The notes beneath the pieces were generated by a model. That model had not been told where the DNA came from and made no database searches. It worked only from the letters and a program-made list of their open reading frames with translations. A DNA stretch of 64,000 nucleotides from Pseudomonas thermotolerans DSM 14292. Lineage in GTDB: Bacteria; Pseudomonadota; Gammaproteobacteria; Pseudomonadales; Pseudomonadaceae. Location: positions 186,001-250,000 of the forward strand of contig NZ_KB822600.1 of NCBI RefSeq assembly GCF_000364625.1, read 5' to 3'. Below are positions 10,709-20,707 of the stretch, in pieces; position 1 is the stretch's first letter; each line of letters starts with the position of its first letter. A program made the position numbers and the translations under genes.

Positions 10709-11763
10709 TGAAAGCGGTGCATACCGAGGACGTGGCGACGGCTAGCGGCAATCCGGGCGAGAGCCTGCGCCAGGCCCGCGAAGCCAGGGGCTGGAGCCTG
10801 GCCCAGGTGGCCGCCCAGCTGAACCTCACCAACCAGCGCCTCACCCAGCTGGAGGCGGGCGAGTTCGACAAGCTGCCGGGCCACACCTTCGCCCGCGGCT
10901 ACGTGCGCGCCTACGCCAAGCTGCTGGGCCTGGACGCCGACACCATGGTGCGTCAGTTCGACCAGTTCACCGGTACCGACGCCTCGGGCAGCGAGGTGCA
11001 TGATCTGGGCCGCGTCGACCAGCCGGTGCGCCTGTCGCAGAACCTGCTGCGCATGGTCAGTTTCGCCCTGCTGGTCGGCCTGGCCGGGGTCGGCTTCGTC
11101 TGGTGGCAGAGCCAGTCGGATGGGCGTGGCGAGCAGGATCAGGTGGCCCTGGAGCATGTCGAGGTGGAAAGCGCCGACGGCACCGTGCAGATCCACCCGC
11201 TCGACGAGCCGGAAGACCAGGCGGTGGCCAATGCCCGGGAAGAGGGCCAGGTGGTGCCGAGCGAGGTATCGCCGGCGGTGGCCGCCCAGCCGGAGCCGGA
11301 AAGCCCGCCGGTGGCCGCCCAGGCCGCCGCGTCGCAGGCTGCCGTCGCCCCGGCGAGCACGACCCCGGCCGCTCCAGCCGGTGAGGCTCCGGCGGCCCCG
11401 GAACCCCCTGCCGTGCCTGCGCCGTCCGTTGCCGCGACTGAACAGCCCGCTCCCGCGCAGACGGTTCAGCAACCGGCCCAACCGCCGGTGGCCGCCACCT
11501 CTGCACCGACGCCCGCGGCCGGTGAGGGCGTGGTGAGCCTCGGCTTCACCGCCGACTGCTGGATCCAGATCACCGATGCCAGCGGCAAGGTGCTGGTCAG
11601 CGGTCTGAAACGTTCCGGCGAGCGCGTCGAACTGACCGGCAAGGTCCCGATGGAAGTGCGCCTCGGCTACGCCCGCGGCGCCCAGTTGAGTTACAACGGC
11701 CAGGCAGTGGACGTGACGCCCCACATCAGTGGCGAGACTGCCCGCCTGAAAGTGGGGCAATGA
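10705..11763 (+). CDS. rodZ: RodZ-like helix-turn-helix membrane protein
   Basis: Bitopic inner-membrane protein that links the MreB cytoskeleton to cell elongation in other bacteria. The 352-aa product has a cytoplasmic HTH domain (about residues 18-90), one transmembrane segment near residue 115-135, a long linker rich in Ala, Pro and Gln (about 175-270), and a periplasmic DUF4115-type beta domain at the end. It starts with two adjacent ATG codons, the first overlapping the pilF stop. Between pilF and ispG, this is the standard pseudomonad position. Confidence 0.9.
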   Translation: MMKAVHTEDVATASGNPGESLRQAREARGWSLAQVAAQLNLTNQRLTQLEAGEFDKLPGHTFARGYVRAYAKLLGLDADTMVRQFDQFTGTDASGSEVHDLGRVDQPVRLSQNLLRMVSFALLVGLAGVGFVWWQSQSDGRGEQDQVALEHVEVESADGTVQIHPLDEPEDQAVANAREEGQVVPSEVSPAVAAQPEPESPPVAAQAAASQAAVAPASTTPAAPAGEAPAAPEPPAVPAPSVAATEQPAPAQTVQQPAQPPVAATSAPTPAAGEGVVSLGFTADCWIQITDASGKVLVSGLKRSGERVELTGKVPMEVRLGYARGAQLSYNGQAVDVTPHISGETARLKVGQ

Positions 11764-11766
11764 GCC

Positions 11767-12879
11767 ATGCACGGTGAATCTCCCATCAAGCGCCGAGTCT
11801 CCCGCAAGATTTGGGTCGGCTCGGTCCCGGTCGGCGGCGATGCGCCCATCTCGGTGCAGAGCATGACCAACACCGACACCCATGACGTGGCCGCCACCGT
11901 GGCGCAGATCCAGCGTCTGGAAGCCGCCGGCGCCGACATCGTGCGCGTATCGGTGCCGGACATGGACGCCGCCGAGGCGTTCGGCCAGATCAAGCGGCAG
12001 GTCCGTGTGCCGCTGGTCGCCGACATCCACTTCGACTACCAGATCGCCCTGCGGGTGGCCGAGCTGGGCGTCGATTGTCTGCGCATCAACCCCGGCAACA
12101 TCGGCCGCGAGGACCGGGTCCGCGCGGTAGTGGACGCCGCCCGCGACAAGGGCATCCCGATCCGCATCGGGGTCAACGCCGGCTCCCTGGAGAAGGACCT
12201 GCAGAAGAAGTACGGCGAGCCCACCCCGCAGGCCCTGGTGGAGTCCGCGCTGCGCCACGTGGAGCACCTGGACCGTCTGGACTTCCAGGATTTCAAGGTC
12301 AGCGTGAAGGCCTCCGACGTGTTCATGGCGGTGGAGGCCTACCGCCTACTCGCCGGGCAGATCGAGCAGCCCCTGCACCTGGGCATCACCGAGGCTGGCG
12401 GGCTGCGCTCCGGCACCGTGAAGTCGGCGGTGGGCCTGGGCATGCTGCTGGCCGAGGGAATCGGCGACACCATCCGCATCTCCCTGGCCGCCGATCCAGT
12501 CGAGGAGGTCAAGGTCGGCTATGACATCCTCAAATCCCTGCACCTACGTTCCCGCGGCATCAACTTCATCGCCTGCCCGAGCTGCTCGCGGCAGAACTTC
12601 GACGTGGTCAAGACCATGAACGAGCTGGAGAGCCGCCTGGAGGACCTGCTGGTGCCCATGGACGTGGCGGTGATCGGCTGCGTGGTCAATGGTCCCGGAG
12701 AGGCCAAGGAGGCGCACATCGGCCTGACCGGCGGCACCCCGAACAACCTGGTTTACATCGACGGCAAGCCGGCGCAGAAGCTGACCAACAGCAATCTGGT
12801 GGACGAGCTGGAGCGCCTGATCCGCGAGAAGGCCGCCGAGAGAGCCGCGGCCGAGGCCGCGGTGATCGCCCGCAGTTGA
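11767..12879 (+). CDS. ispG: 4-hydroxy-3-methylbut-2-enyl diphosphate synthase IspG
   Basis: [4Fe-4S] enzyme of the methylerythritol phosphate pathway to isoprenoids; it converts MEcPP to HMBPP. The 370-aa protein has a TIM-barrel N-terminal domain and a C-terminal domain with the cluster ligands C270, C273, C305 and E312 ([13 protein letters not shown]). It begins 3 bp after rodZ. Its dependence on an Fe-S cluster agrees with its location near the isc operon, although that order is conserved anyway. Confidence 0.96.
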   Translation: MHGESPIKRRVSRKIWVGSVPVGGDAPISVQSMTNTDTHDVAATVAQIQRLEAAGADIVRVSVPDMDAAEAFGQIKRQVRVPLVADIHFDYQIALRVAELGVDCLRINPGNIGREDRVRAVVDAARDKGIPIRIGVNAGSLEKDLQKKYGEPTPQALVESALRHVEHLDRLDFQDFKVSVKASDVFMAVEAYRLLAGQIEQPLHLGITEAGGLRSGTVKSAVGLGMLLAEGIGDTIRISLAADPVEEVKVGYDILKSLHLRSRGINFIACPSCSRQNFDVVKTMNELESRLEDLLVPMDVAVIGCVVNGPGEAKEAHIGLTGGTPNNLVYIDGKPAQKLTNSNLVDELERLIREKAAERAAAEAAVIARS

Positions 12880-12898
12880 GATTCCCTAAGGATTTTTC

Positions 12899-14188
<1,290 letters not shown>

Positions 14189-14212
14189 GCATTGACTGAA
14201 AGGAGTATTGGG

Positions 14213-14854
14213 GTGTCGCGTACCGAAGAAGAACAGCTTGCGCTGATCCAGGACTGGTGGAAGCGCAACGGCAAACCCCTGCTGACCGGGGGCGTCCTGG
14301 CGCTGGCCGCGGTGTTCGGCTGGGAGGCCTGGCAGAAGTACCAGACCAACCAGGCCCAGGCGGCCTCGGCGCTCTATCAGCAGCTGCTGGAAACCACCCT
14401 CGGTGCCTCCGACAAGCCCGACGTGGCCAAGGTCAGCGAGCTGGCCGGCAAGTTGAAGAGCGACTACGGCAATACCGCCTATGCCCAGTACGCCAGCCTG
14501 TTCGTGGCCAAGGTGGCGGTGGAGGCCGGCAAGCTGGACGACGCTGCCGCCGAACTGCAGCCTGTGGTCGCCAAACCGGTCAACGAAACCCTCGGCGAGC
14601 TGGCCCGCCAGCGTCTGGCGCGGGTACTCTCCGCCCAGGACAAGACCGAGGAGGCCCTCAAGCTGCTCGACGGCCAGGGTCCGGCCGCCTTCCAGGCCAG
14701 TCGTCTGGAACTGCGTGGCGACCTGCTGGCCAAGCTGGGCCGTAGCGACGAGGCGCGTGCAGCCTACGAGCAGGCCAAGGCGGCGATGGCCGAGGATGCC
14801 GCCGTAGGGGCGCTGCAAATGAAGCTCGACGACTTGGCGAAAGGGGATGCCTGA
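14213..14854 (+). CDS. yfgM: YfgM-like SecYEG ancillary TPR protein
   Basis: Membrane-anchored periplasmic TPR protein; E. coli YfgM associates with the SecYEG translocon and periplasmic chaperones. The 213-aa protein has a short cytoplasmic N-terminus, one transmembrane helix near residues 22-42, and TPR-like helices to the end. The start is GTG 14213, with AAAGGAG 7 bp upstream. An in-frame TTG at 14192 precedes that ribosome-binding site and is less likely. The hisS-yfgM-bamB-der order is conserved in gammaproteobacteria. Confidence 0.9.
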   Translation: MSRTEEEQLALIQDWWKRNGKPLLTGGVLALAAVFGWEAWQKYQTNQAQAASALYQQLLETTLGASDKPDVAKVSELAGKLKSDYGNTAYAQYASLFVAKVAVEAGKLDDAAAELQPVVAKPVNETLGELARQRLARVLSAQDKTEEALKLLDGQGPAAFQASRLELRGDLLAKLGRSDEARAAYEQAKAAMAEDAAVGALQMKLDDLAKGDA

Positions 14855-14855
14855 C

Positions 14856-15998
14856 GTGAAGCGATGGAAATATGCCGCATTGCTGGCCTGCGCCGTACTG
14901 GCCGCGGGTTGCAGCAGCGATAGCAAGAAGGAGCTGCCACCGGCCGAGCTGCCCGACTTCACCGCGGAAGTCGAGCTGAAGACCGAATGGAGCCGCTCCA
15001 TCGGCGACGGCCAGGGCGAGACCTGGAACGTGCTGGTGCCGGCGGTGGACGGCGAGCGCATCTTTGCCGCCGACGTCAACGGCGTGGTCAAGGCCATGGA
15101 CCGGCTGACCGGCAAGGTGCTCTGGTCCCAGGATCTCGACCGCCCGGTGTCCGGTGCGGTGGGGGCCGGCTACGGCCTGGTGTTGCTCGGCACCCTGCGC
15201 GGCGAGGTGATCGCCCTGGATGCCGGCACGGGCGACGAGAAGTGGCGTGCCCGGGTGACCAGCGAGGTGCTGGCACCCCCGGCGACCAACGGTGACGTGG
15301 TGGTGGTGCAGACCCAGGACGACCGGCTGATCGCCCTGGAGGCCAGCGACGGCAGCCAGCGCTGGGTGTACGACAACACCCCGGCGGTGCTGACCCTGCG
15401 CGGCACCAGCTCGCCGCTGCTGACCAGCCGCCTGGCCATCGCCGGGCTGTCCACCGGCAAGGTGATCGCCGTCGACACCCAGCGCGGCCTGCCGGTCTGG
15501 GAGCAGCGCGTGGCCATACCGCAGGGGCGTTCCGAGCTGGACCGCATCGTCGACATCGACGGCGGTCTGCTGCTCTCCGGCAACACCGTCTACGTGGTGA
15601 CCTATCAGGGGCGCGTCGCCGGGCTGGACCTGGATTCCGGGCGCATCCTCTGGCAGCGTGAAGCGTCCAGCTACGCCGGCGTGGCGGAAGGCTTCGGCAA
15701 CGTCTACGTGAGCGCCGCCAGCGGGGCCATCGAGAGCATCGACGAGCGCTCCGCCTCGGTGCTCTGGAGCAACGATGCCCTGGCCCGTCGCCAGCTCTCC
15801 GCGCCGGAGGTGCTCTCCAGCTACGTGGCGTTCGGCGATCTGGAAGGCTACCTGCACTTGCTCAGCCAGGTGGATGGCCGCTTCGTGGCGCGCAAGCGCA
15901 TCGACAGCGCCGGCCTGCGCGCCCGTCCGGTGGTGGTCGGCGACTGGCTGTACGCCTACGGCAACGGCGGGAAACTGGTCGCCCTGACCATCCGCTAA
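14856..15998 (+). CDS. bamB: Outer-membrane protein assembly lipoprotein BamB
   Basis: Lipoprotein subunit of the BAM complex that inserts beta-barrel proteins into the outer membrane. The product is an eight-bladed propeller of PQQ-type repeats. The signal peptide ends in the lipobox LAAGC (C19). GTG 14856 is preferred: AAAGGGG lies at normal spacing and the length becomes 380 aa, as in P. aeruginosa. The ATG at 14847 overlaps yfgM by 8 bp and sits directly on the ribosome-binding site. A strong terminator hairpin follows the gene. Confidence 0.94.
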   Translation: MKRWKYAALLACAVLAAGCSSDSKKELPPAELPDFTAEVELKTEWSRSIGDGQGETWNVLVPAVDGERIFAADVNGVVKAMDRLTGKVLWSQDLDRPVSGAVGAGYGLVLLGTLRGEVIALDAGTGDEKWRARVTSEVLAPPATNGDVVVVQTQDDRLIALEASDGSQRWVYDNTPAVLTLRGTSSPLLTSRLAIAGLSTGKVIAVDTQRGLPVWEQRVAIPQGRSELDRIVDIDGGLLLSGNTVYVVTYQGRVAGLDLDSGRILWQREASSYAGVAEGFGNVYVSAASGAIESIDERSASVLWSNDALARRQLSAPEVLSSYVAFGDLEGYLHLLSQVDGRFVARKRIDSAGLRARPVVVGDWLYAYGNGGKLVALTIR

Positions 15999-16014
15999 GC
16001 TGGTGCCAACTGTC

Positions 16015-16053
16015 CGGCCGCTGCCGTATCCCCGGCAGCGGCCGTTGTGTTTT
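16015..16053 (+). terminator. Intrinsic terminator after bamB
   Basis: A perfect 12-bp stem (CGGCCGCTGCCG at 16015-16026, complement at 16033-16044) with a 6-base loop is followed by TTGTGTTTT. It lies between bamB and der. The der start is only about 30 bp beyond, so der either has its own promoter or relies on readthrough. Confidence 0.75.
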
Positions 16054-16084
16054 CTGCAAGTTCTGCAAGTACTGGAGGAGCCTC

Positions 16085-17560
16085 ATGGTTCCGGTAATCG
16101 CCCTGGTGGGCCGTCCCAATGTGGGCAAGTCGACGCTCTTCAACCGTCTGACCAAGACCCGGAATGCCATCGTCGCCGAGTACGCCGGCCTGACCCGTGA
16201 CCGCCAGTACGGCGAGGCCAAGTGGCAGGGCCGTACCTACATCGTCATCGATACCGGCGGCATCTCCGGCGACGAGGAAGGCATCGATGCCAAGATGGCT
16301 GAGCAGTCCCTGCAGGCCATCGAGGAAGCCGATGCGGTGCTGTTCTTGGTCGACTCGCGTGCCGGCCTGACCGCCGCCGACCAACTGATCGCCGAGCACC
16401 TGCGCAAGCGCAACAAGCGCAGCTTCCTGGTGGCCAACAAGGTGGACACCGTGGACCCGGACATCGCCCGCGCTGAATTCAGCCCACTCGGCCTTGGCGA
16501 CACCTATCCCATTGCCGCCGCCCACGGCCGCGGTCTCAACCCGCTGCTCCAGGACGTGCTGGGGGCCTTCCCGAAGGACGAGGGCGAGTCGGAGGAGGGC
16601 GAGGCCGAAGAGCACGTAGCGGAGGGTGAGGAGGCCAAGCGCATCCCCGGGCCCAGCGAGCGCGACGGGGTCAAGATCGCGGTGATCGGCCGGCCCAATG
16701 TCGGCAAGTCCACCCTGGTCAACCGCATGCTCGGCGAGGAGCGGGTGATCGTCTACGACCAGGCCGGCACCACCCGTGACAGCATCTACATCCCCTTCGA
16801 GCGCAACGGCGAGAAGTACACCCTGATCGACACCGCCGGTGTGCGCCGGCGCGGCAAGATCTTCGAGGCAGTGGAGAAGTTCTCGGTGGTCAAGACCCTG
16901 CAGGCCATCCAGGACGCCAACGTGGTGATCTTCGTAATGGACGCCCGCGAGGGGGTGGTGGAGCACGACCTCAACCTGCTCGGCTTCGTGCTGGAGACCG
17001 GTCGCGCCCTGGTGATCGCCCTGAACAAGTGGGACGGCATGGAGCAGCGCGAGAAGGAGTACGTGAAGAACGAGCTGCAGCGCCGCCTGCTGTTCGTTGA
17101 TTTCGCCGACATCCACTTCATCTCCGCGTTGCACGGCACCGGCGTCGGCCACCTCTACAAGTCGGTGCAGGAGGCCTTCCGCTCGGCGGTGACCCGCTGG
17201 CCCACCAGCCGCTTGACCCGCATCCTCGAGGACGCCGTGCAGGAGCACCAGCCGCCGCTGGTCAACGGTCGGCGCATCAAGCTGCGCTACGCCCACCTGG
17301 GCGGTGCCAACCCGCCCCTGATCGTCATCCACGGCAATCAGGTGGACGAGGTGCCCAAGTCCTACACGCGCTACTTGGAGAACACCTTCCGCCGGGTGCT
17401 CAAGCTGGTGGGCACGCCGATCCGCATCGAGTACAAGGGCGGCGAGAACCCCTACGAGGGCAAGAAGAACAAGCTCACCGAGCGGCAGGTGAACAAGAAG
17501 CGCCGGCTCATGGCCTTCCACAAGAAGGCCGAGAAGAAGCGCAAGGACAAACGCAAGTAG
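16085..17560 (+). CDS. der: Tandem-domain ribosome-assembly GTPase Der (EngA)
   Basis: Essential GTPase with two G domains that helps mature the 50S subunit. The 491-aa protein has two P-loops, both GRPNVGKST (near residues 8 and 199), an acidic Glu-rich linker between the G domains (about 160-185), a KH-like domain, and a basic C-terminal tail. GGAGGAGCC precedes the ATG. An imperfect inverted repeat lies right after the stop. Confidence 0.97.
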   Translation: MVPVIALVGRPNVGKSTLFNRLTKTRNAIVAEYAGLTRDRQYGEAKWQGRTYIVIDTGGISGDEEGIDAKMAEQSLQAIEEADAVLFLVDSRAGLTAADQLIAEHLRKRNKRSFLVANKVDTVDPDIARAEFSPLGLGDTYPIAAAHGRGLNPLLQDVLGAFPKDEGESEEGEAEEHVAEGEEAKRIPGPSERDGVKIAVIGRPNVGKSTLVNRMLGEERVIVYDQAGTTRDSIYIPFERNGEKYTLIDTAGVRRRGKIFEAVEKFSVVKTLQAIQDANVVIFVMDAREGVVEHDLNLLGFVLETGRALVIALNKWDGMEQREKEYVKNELQRRLLFVDFADIHFISALHGTGVGHLYKSVQEAFRSAVTRWPTSRLTRILEDAVQEHQPPLVNGRRIKLRYAHLGGANPPLIVIHGNQVDEVPKSYTRYLENTFRRVLKLVGTPIRIEYKGGENPYEGKKNKLTERQVNKKRRLMAFHKKAEKKRKDKRK

Positions 17561-17565
17561 CCCGC

Positions 17566-17622
17566 GCTACGGGCCGCAGGCCGGGACCGCCGCGTCCTTG
17601 TCTGCCGCCTGTGGCCCGTAGC
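17566..17622. repeat. Imperfect inverted repeat between der and the aminotransferase gene
   Basis: CTACGGGCCGCAGGC (17567-17581) pairs with GCCTGTGGCCCGTAG (17607-17621) at 14 of 15 positions, and one more G-C pair closes the stem. A 25-base GC-rich loop separates the arms. No T tract follows, so it is not a classic terminator. It may be a dispersed palindromic (REP-like) unit or an mRNA 3'-end stabiliser. Confidence 0.6.
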
Positions 17623-17655
17623 CTGGGCATCCCCTCTGGCTATCAGGAGCGCGCC

Positions 17656-18804
17656 ATGCTTGCCAGCAAGCTGCCCAACGTCGGCACCACCATCTTCACC
17701 CGCATGTCCCAACTGGCCGCCGAGGTGGGCGCGCTGAACCTCTCACAGGGCTTTCCCGATTTCGACAGCCCGGCGCCGCTGCGCGAGGCGGTGAGCCGGC
17801 ACATCGCCGCTGGGCACAACCAGTACGCGCCCATGACCGGTCTACCGGCGCTGCGCCAGCAGGTGGCGGCGAAGATCCGGGGCCTCTACGGCCGGGAGGT
17901 GGATGCCGACAGCGAGGTGACCATCGTCCCCGGCGCCACCGAGGCGATCTTCTGCGCGGTGCAGGCGCTGATCCGCGCTGGCGACGAGGCCATCGTCCTC
18001 GACCCCTGCTACGACAGCTACGAGCCCTCGGTGGAGCTGGCCGGCGGGCGCTGCGTGCACGTGCCCCTGTCCCTGCCGGACTTCGCCATCGACTGGCAGC
18101 GCCTGGCCGATGCCATCGGCCCGCGCACCCGGCTGATCTTCCTCAACTCGCCGCACAACCCCAGCGGCGCGCTGATCGCCCGCGAGGGCCTGGACCGTCT
18201 GGCGGCGCTGATCCGCGACCGCGACATCTACGTCATCAGCGACGAGGTCTACGAGCACCTGGTCTACGACGGCGTGGCCCACGCAAGCGTGCTGGCCCAC
18301 GAGGAGCTCTACCAGCGGGCCTTCGTGGTCAGCTCCTTCGGCAAGACCTACCACGTCACCGGCTGGAAGACCGGCTATGTGGTGGCGCCGCCGGCGCTGT
18401 CCGCCGAGTTGCGCAAGATCCACCAATACGTGACCTTCTGCGGCGTGACCCCGCTGCAGCATGCCCTGGCCGACTTCATGGCCGAGCACCCCGAGCACAT
18501 CGCCGAGTTGCCGGCCTTCTACCAGCGCAAGCGCGACCTGTTCTGCGACCTGCTGGCCGGCTCGCGCTTCCGCTTCCGGCGCGCCGCCGGCACCTACTTC
18601 CAATTGGCCGACTACTCGGCGATCCGTCCCGATCTGGACGATGTGGCCATGGCCGAGTGGCTGACCCGCGAGCACGGCGTAGCGGCCATCCCGGTGTCGG
18701 TGTTCTATCAGGAACCGCCCAGGGAACTGCGCCTGGTGCGCTTCTGCTTCGCCAAGCGCGAGGACACCCTGCGCCAGGCCGCCGAACGGCTGTGCCTGGT
18801 GTGA
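17656..18804 (+). CDS. PLP aminotransferase, YbdL/methionine aminotransferase type
   Basis: Fold-type I class I/II aminotransferase. Homologues of this type (E. coli YbdL) transaminate methionine, phenylalanine and glutamine. The 382-aa product starts at ATG 17656 behind CAGGAG; the longer in-frame start at 17611 lies inside the upstream inverted repeat. The PLP lysine is K230 in SSFGKTYHVTGWKTGY, and NSPHNPSG is near residue 164. The gene is directly followed by an omega-amidase-type hydrolase, a known partner: the pair would run the glutamine transaminase-omega-amidase route that regenerates methionine from its keto acid. Confidence 0.88.
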   Translation: MLASKLPNVGTTIFTRMSQLAAEVGALNLSQGFPDFDSPAPLREAVSRHIAAGHNQYAPMTGLPALRQQVAAKIRGLYGREVDADSEVTIVPGATEAIFCAVQALIRAGDEAIVLDPCYDSYEPSVELAGGRCVHVPLSLPDFAIDWQRLADAIGPRTRLIFLNSPHNPSGALIAREGLDRLAALIRDRDIYVISDEVYEHLVYDGVAHASVLAHEELYQRAFVVSSFGKTYHVTGWKTGYVVAPPALSAELRKIHQYVTFCGVTPLQHALADFMAEHPEHIAELPAFYQRKRDLFCDLLAGSRFRFRRAAGTYFQLADYSAIRPDLDDVAMAEWLTREHGVAAIPVSVFYQEPPRELRLVRFCFAKREDTLRQAAERLCLV

Positions 18805-18823
18805 GCATTCGCGGAGACCAGCC

Positions 18824-19618
18824 ATGCGTGACCTGACGACCTTGCCCGACCTTCGCCTGGCCCTGGTGCAGACCGCCCCGGTCTGGCAGGACCCGGCGGC
18901 CAGCCATGCCCATTTCGCCCGCCTGCTGGAGCAGGCCAGGGGCGCCGACCTGGTGATACTGCCGGAGATGTTCAGCACCGGCTTCTCCATGGATGCCGCG
19001 GCCCTGGCCGAGGAAGAGCAGGGGCCGAGCCGCGCCTGGATGCTGGAGCAAGCGGCGCGCCTGGATGCCGTGGTGGTGGGCAGCGTGATCACCCGCGCCG
19101 CCGACGGCAGCTACCGCAACCGCCTGTACTGGGCGCGTCCGGACGGCAGCTGCGCGCACTACGACAAGCGCCACCTGTTCCGCATGGCCGGCGAGCACGA
19201 GCACTACGCGGCCGGCAGCGAGCGGGTGCTGCTGGAAGTCAAGGGCTGGCAGGTGCGCCCGCTGGTCTGCTACGACCTGCGCTTCCCGGTGTGGAGTCGC
19301 GACCCGCACCACACCGATCTGCTGCTGTACATCGCCAGCTGGCCGGCGGCGCGGCGCAACCAGTGGAACCGCCTGCTGCCTGCGCGAGGCATCGAGAATC
19401 TCTGCTATGTGGCCGCGGTGAACCGCATCGGCGCCGACGGCAATGGCTACCCGCATGCCGGGGACAGCCAGGTGCTCGACTTCCTGGGCGACAGCCTGCT
19501 GGCCGCCGGCGATGCCGAGGGGGTGTTCCAGGTCAGCCTCTCGGCTCAGGCGCTGGCCAGGTTCCGCATGCGCTTCCCGGCCTACCGGGATGCCGACGAG
19601 TTCGAGCTGAAGGTCTGA
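18824..19618 (+). CDS. Nitrilase-superfamily amidohydrolase (omega-amidase, YafV/NIT2-like)
   Basis: Carbon-nitrogen hydrolase of 264 aa with the Glu-Lys-Cys catalytic triad at E48, K115 and C149 (VCYDLRFPVW). Close relatives (YafV, NIT2) deaminate alpha-ketoglutaramate, the product formed when glutamine donates its amino group. It begins 19 bp after the aminotransferase, so the two are probably one operon closing the methionine salvage loop. Substrate specificity cannot be proved from sequence alone. Confidence 0.88.
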   Translation: MRDLTTLPDLRLALVQTAPVWQDPAASHAHFARLLEQARGADLVILPEMFSTGFSMDAAALAEEEQGPSRAWMLEQAARLDAVVVGSVITRAADGSYRNRLYWARPDGSCAHYDKRHLFRMAGEHEHYAAGSERVLLEVKGWQVRPLVCYDLRFPVWSRDPHHTDLLLYIASWPAARRNQWNRLLPARGIENLCYVAAVNRIGADGNGYPHAGDSQVLDFLGDSLLAAGDAEGVFQVSLSAQALARFRMRFPAYRDADEFELKV

Positions 19619-19639
19619 GCTGGTCAGTCTCTACCAGGC

Positions 19640-19854
19640 CCGGGGCCGTCCGTCGTTGCCTTGACGTGAGCAGGCGGCGCCTCGCAGCTCCCGGTGCCGG
19701 CAGCTCGGCTGCGCCGAGCTGTACCAGCGCCAGCCGGGCTCGAAGATAGCCAGGCCCACGGTGACGCCGCCGATGCTGATCAGCTCCAGGCGCCCTTGGG
19801 AATTTCCCGGACCTCGTTCGGCGTGCCGAAGTGCTTGATCGTTGCCCTATGCAT
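19640..19854 (-). pseudogene. Decayed, truncated cupin-domain protein gene
   Basis: Leftward from an ATG at 19854 the frame reads MHRATIKHFGTPNEVREIPKG and then stops. With a missing base near 19792-19796, the next frame continues LELISIGGVTVGLAIFEPGW, which I recognise as the opening of a small single-domain cupin family. After another shift near 19730 a third frame gives AGTGSCEAPPAHV, resembling that family's metal-site region AGTESCEAPH. The second half of the cupin is absent. At least two frameshifts plus a 3' truncation mark it as a remnant. It occupies the interval between the amidase and the YjdF-like gene. Confidence 0.7.
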
Positions 19855-19951
19855 CGCCCGCCTGCCGGTGCCGACCCTACGAGCTGAGGCAGGCTGCCAT
19901 CTCCGCCTCGGCGAAGCGGATAGGGGCGGCAGGGATGGGCTGGCGGGACGG

Positions 19952-20581
19952 CTAGTCCTCCGGACGGCGCTCGGCCTGCAGTGCGGCGATCTGCCGGTCC
20001 TGCAGGCGGGTGAGGCACAGCAGCGCACAGCTGGCGCCGAGCAGCGCGCAGAACATGTCGGATTGGGTGTCCCAGGGATCGCCCTGGGTACCGAGGAAAT
20101 CGACGGCCCCGCCACCGGCGATCAGTGCCACTGCCCATTCGATCAGCTCGTAGACCGCGCTGATGGCCATCGCCACGCACAGCGACAGGAAGGCCAGCAT
20201 CCGCCCGGGGGCGACGAAGCCGCCGCGCAGGAGAATCTCCCGGGCGATCAGCGTCGGCACCAGGCCCTGCATGAGGTGGCCGAGCTTGTCGTAGGGGTTG
20301 CGCGACAAGTCCAGCAGTTCCTGGACCCAGAAGCCGGCCGGCACCCGCGCGTAGGTGTAGGCGCCGCCGAGGATCAGCACCAGGCAATGCAGGGCGATCA
20401 GCCAGTAGAGGAGGTCGCTGAGTGGGAAGCGCCGGTAGCTGGCCAGCAGCACTGGGGCGGCGAGCAGCACCGGGGATACTTCCAGCCACCAGGTGGCGCG
20501 GTCGTAAGGGGCGATGCCGGAGACCAGCAAGGCGGCGAGGACGATCAGGGCTAGGGTGGCATGCAGCGGCGTACGGCGCAT
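19952..20581 (-). CDS. YjdF-like (DUF2238) inner-membrane protein
   Basis: Integral membrane protein of about 209 aa with six or so hydrophobic segments spread along its length and the family blocks ARVPAGFWVQELLDLSRNPY and DKLGHLMQGLVPTLIAREIL, followed by YELIEW and GDPWDTQSDM. The function is not established; members are annotated as DUF2238/YjdF. I chose the ATG at 20581, with GGAG 6 bp upstream. The frame could extend 11 codons further. The gene faces the cupin remnant and is read leftward like leuA behind it. Confidence 0.8.
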   Translation of the reverse strand: MRRTPLHATLALIVLAALLVSGIAPYDRATWWLEVSPVLLAAPVLLASYRRFPLSDLLYWLIALHCLVLILGGAYTYARVPAGFWVQELLDLSRNPYDKLGHLMQGLVPTLIAREILLRGGFVAPGRMLAFLSLCVAMAISAVYELIEWAVALIAGGGAVDFLGTQGDPWDTQSDMFCALLGASCALLCLTRLQDRQIAALQAERRPED

Positions 20582-20655
20582 CCGGTTCTCCGCAGGAGGA
20601 CATTGCAGCGTCACCTTAGCCCTTGGCGGCGGGCGGCGTCCATGCCGGCTGCCGA

Positions 20656-20687
20656 ACGAAAAACGCCCCGGCGTTGCCGGGGCGTTT
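20656..20687 (-). terminator. Intrinsic terminator of leuA
   Basis: A perfect 12-bp stem (AAACGCCCCGGC at 20661-20672, complement at 20676-20687) with a 3-base loop lies just past the leuA stop. Read leftward, the stem ends in a run of five T followed by CGT, a typical Rho-independent terminator. It separates leuA from the YjdF-like gene. Confidence 0.8.
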
Positions 20688-20707
20688 GGGGTGACGTCAG
20701 ATGCCGG

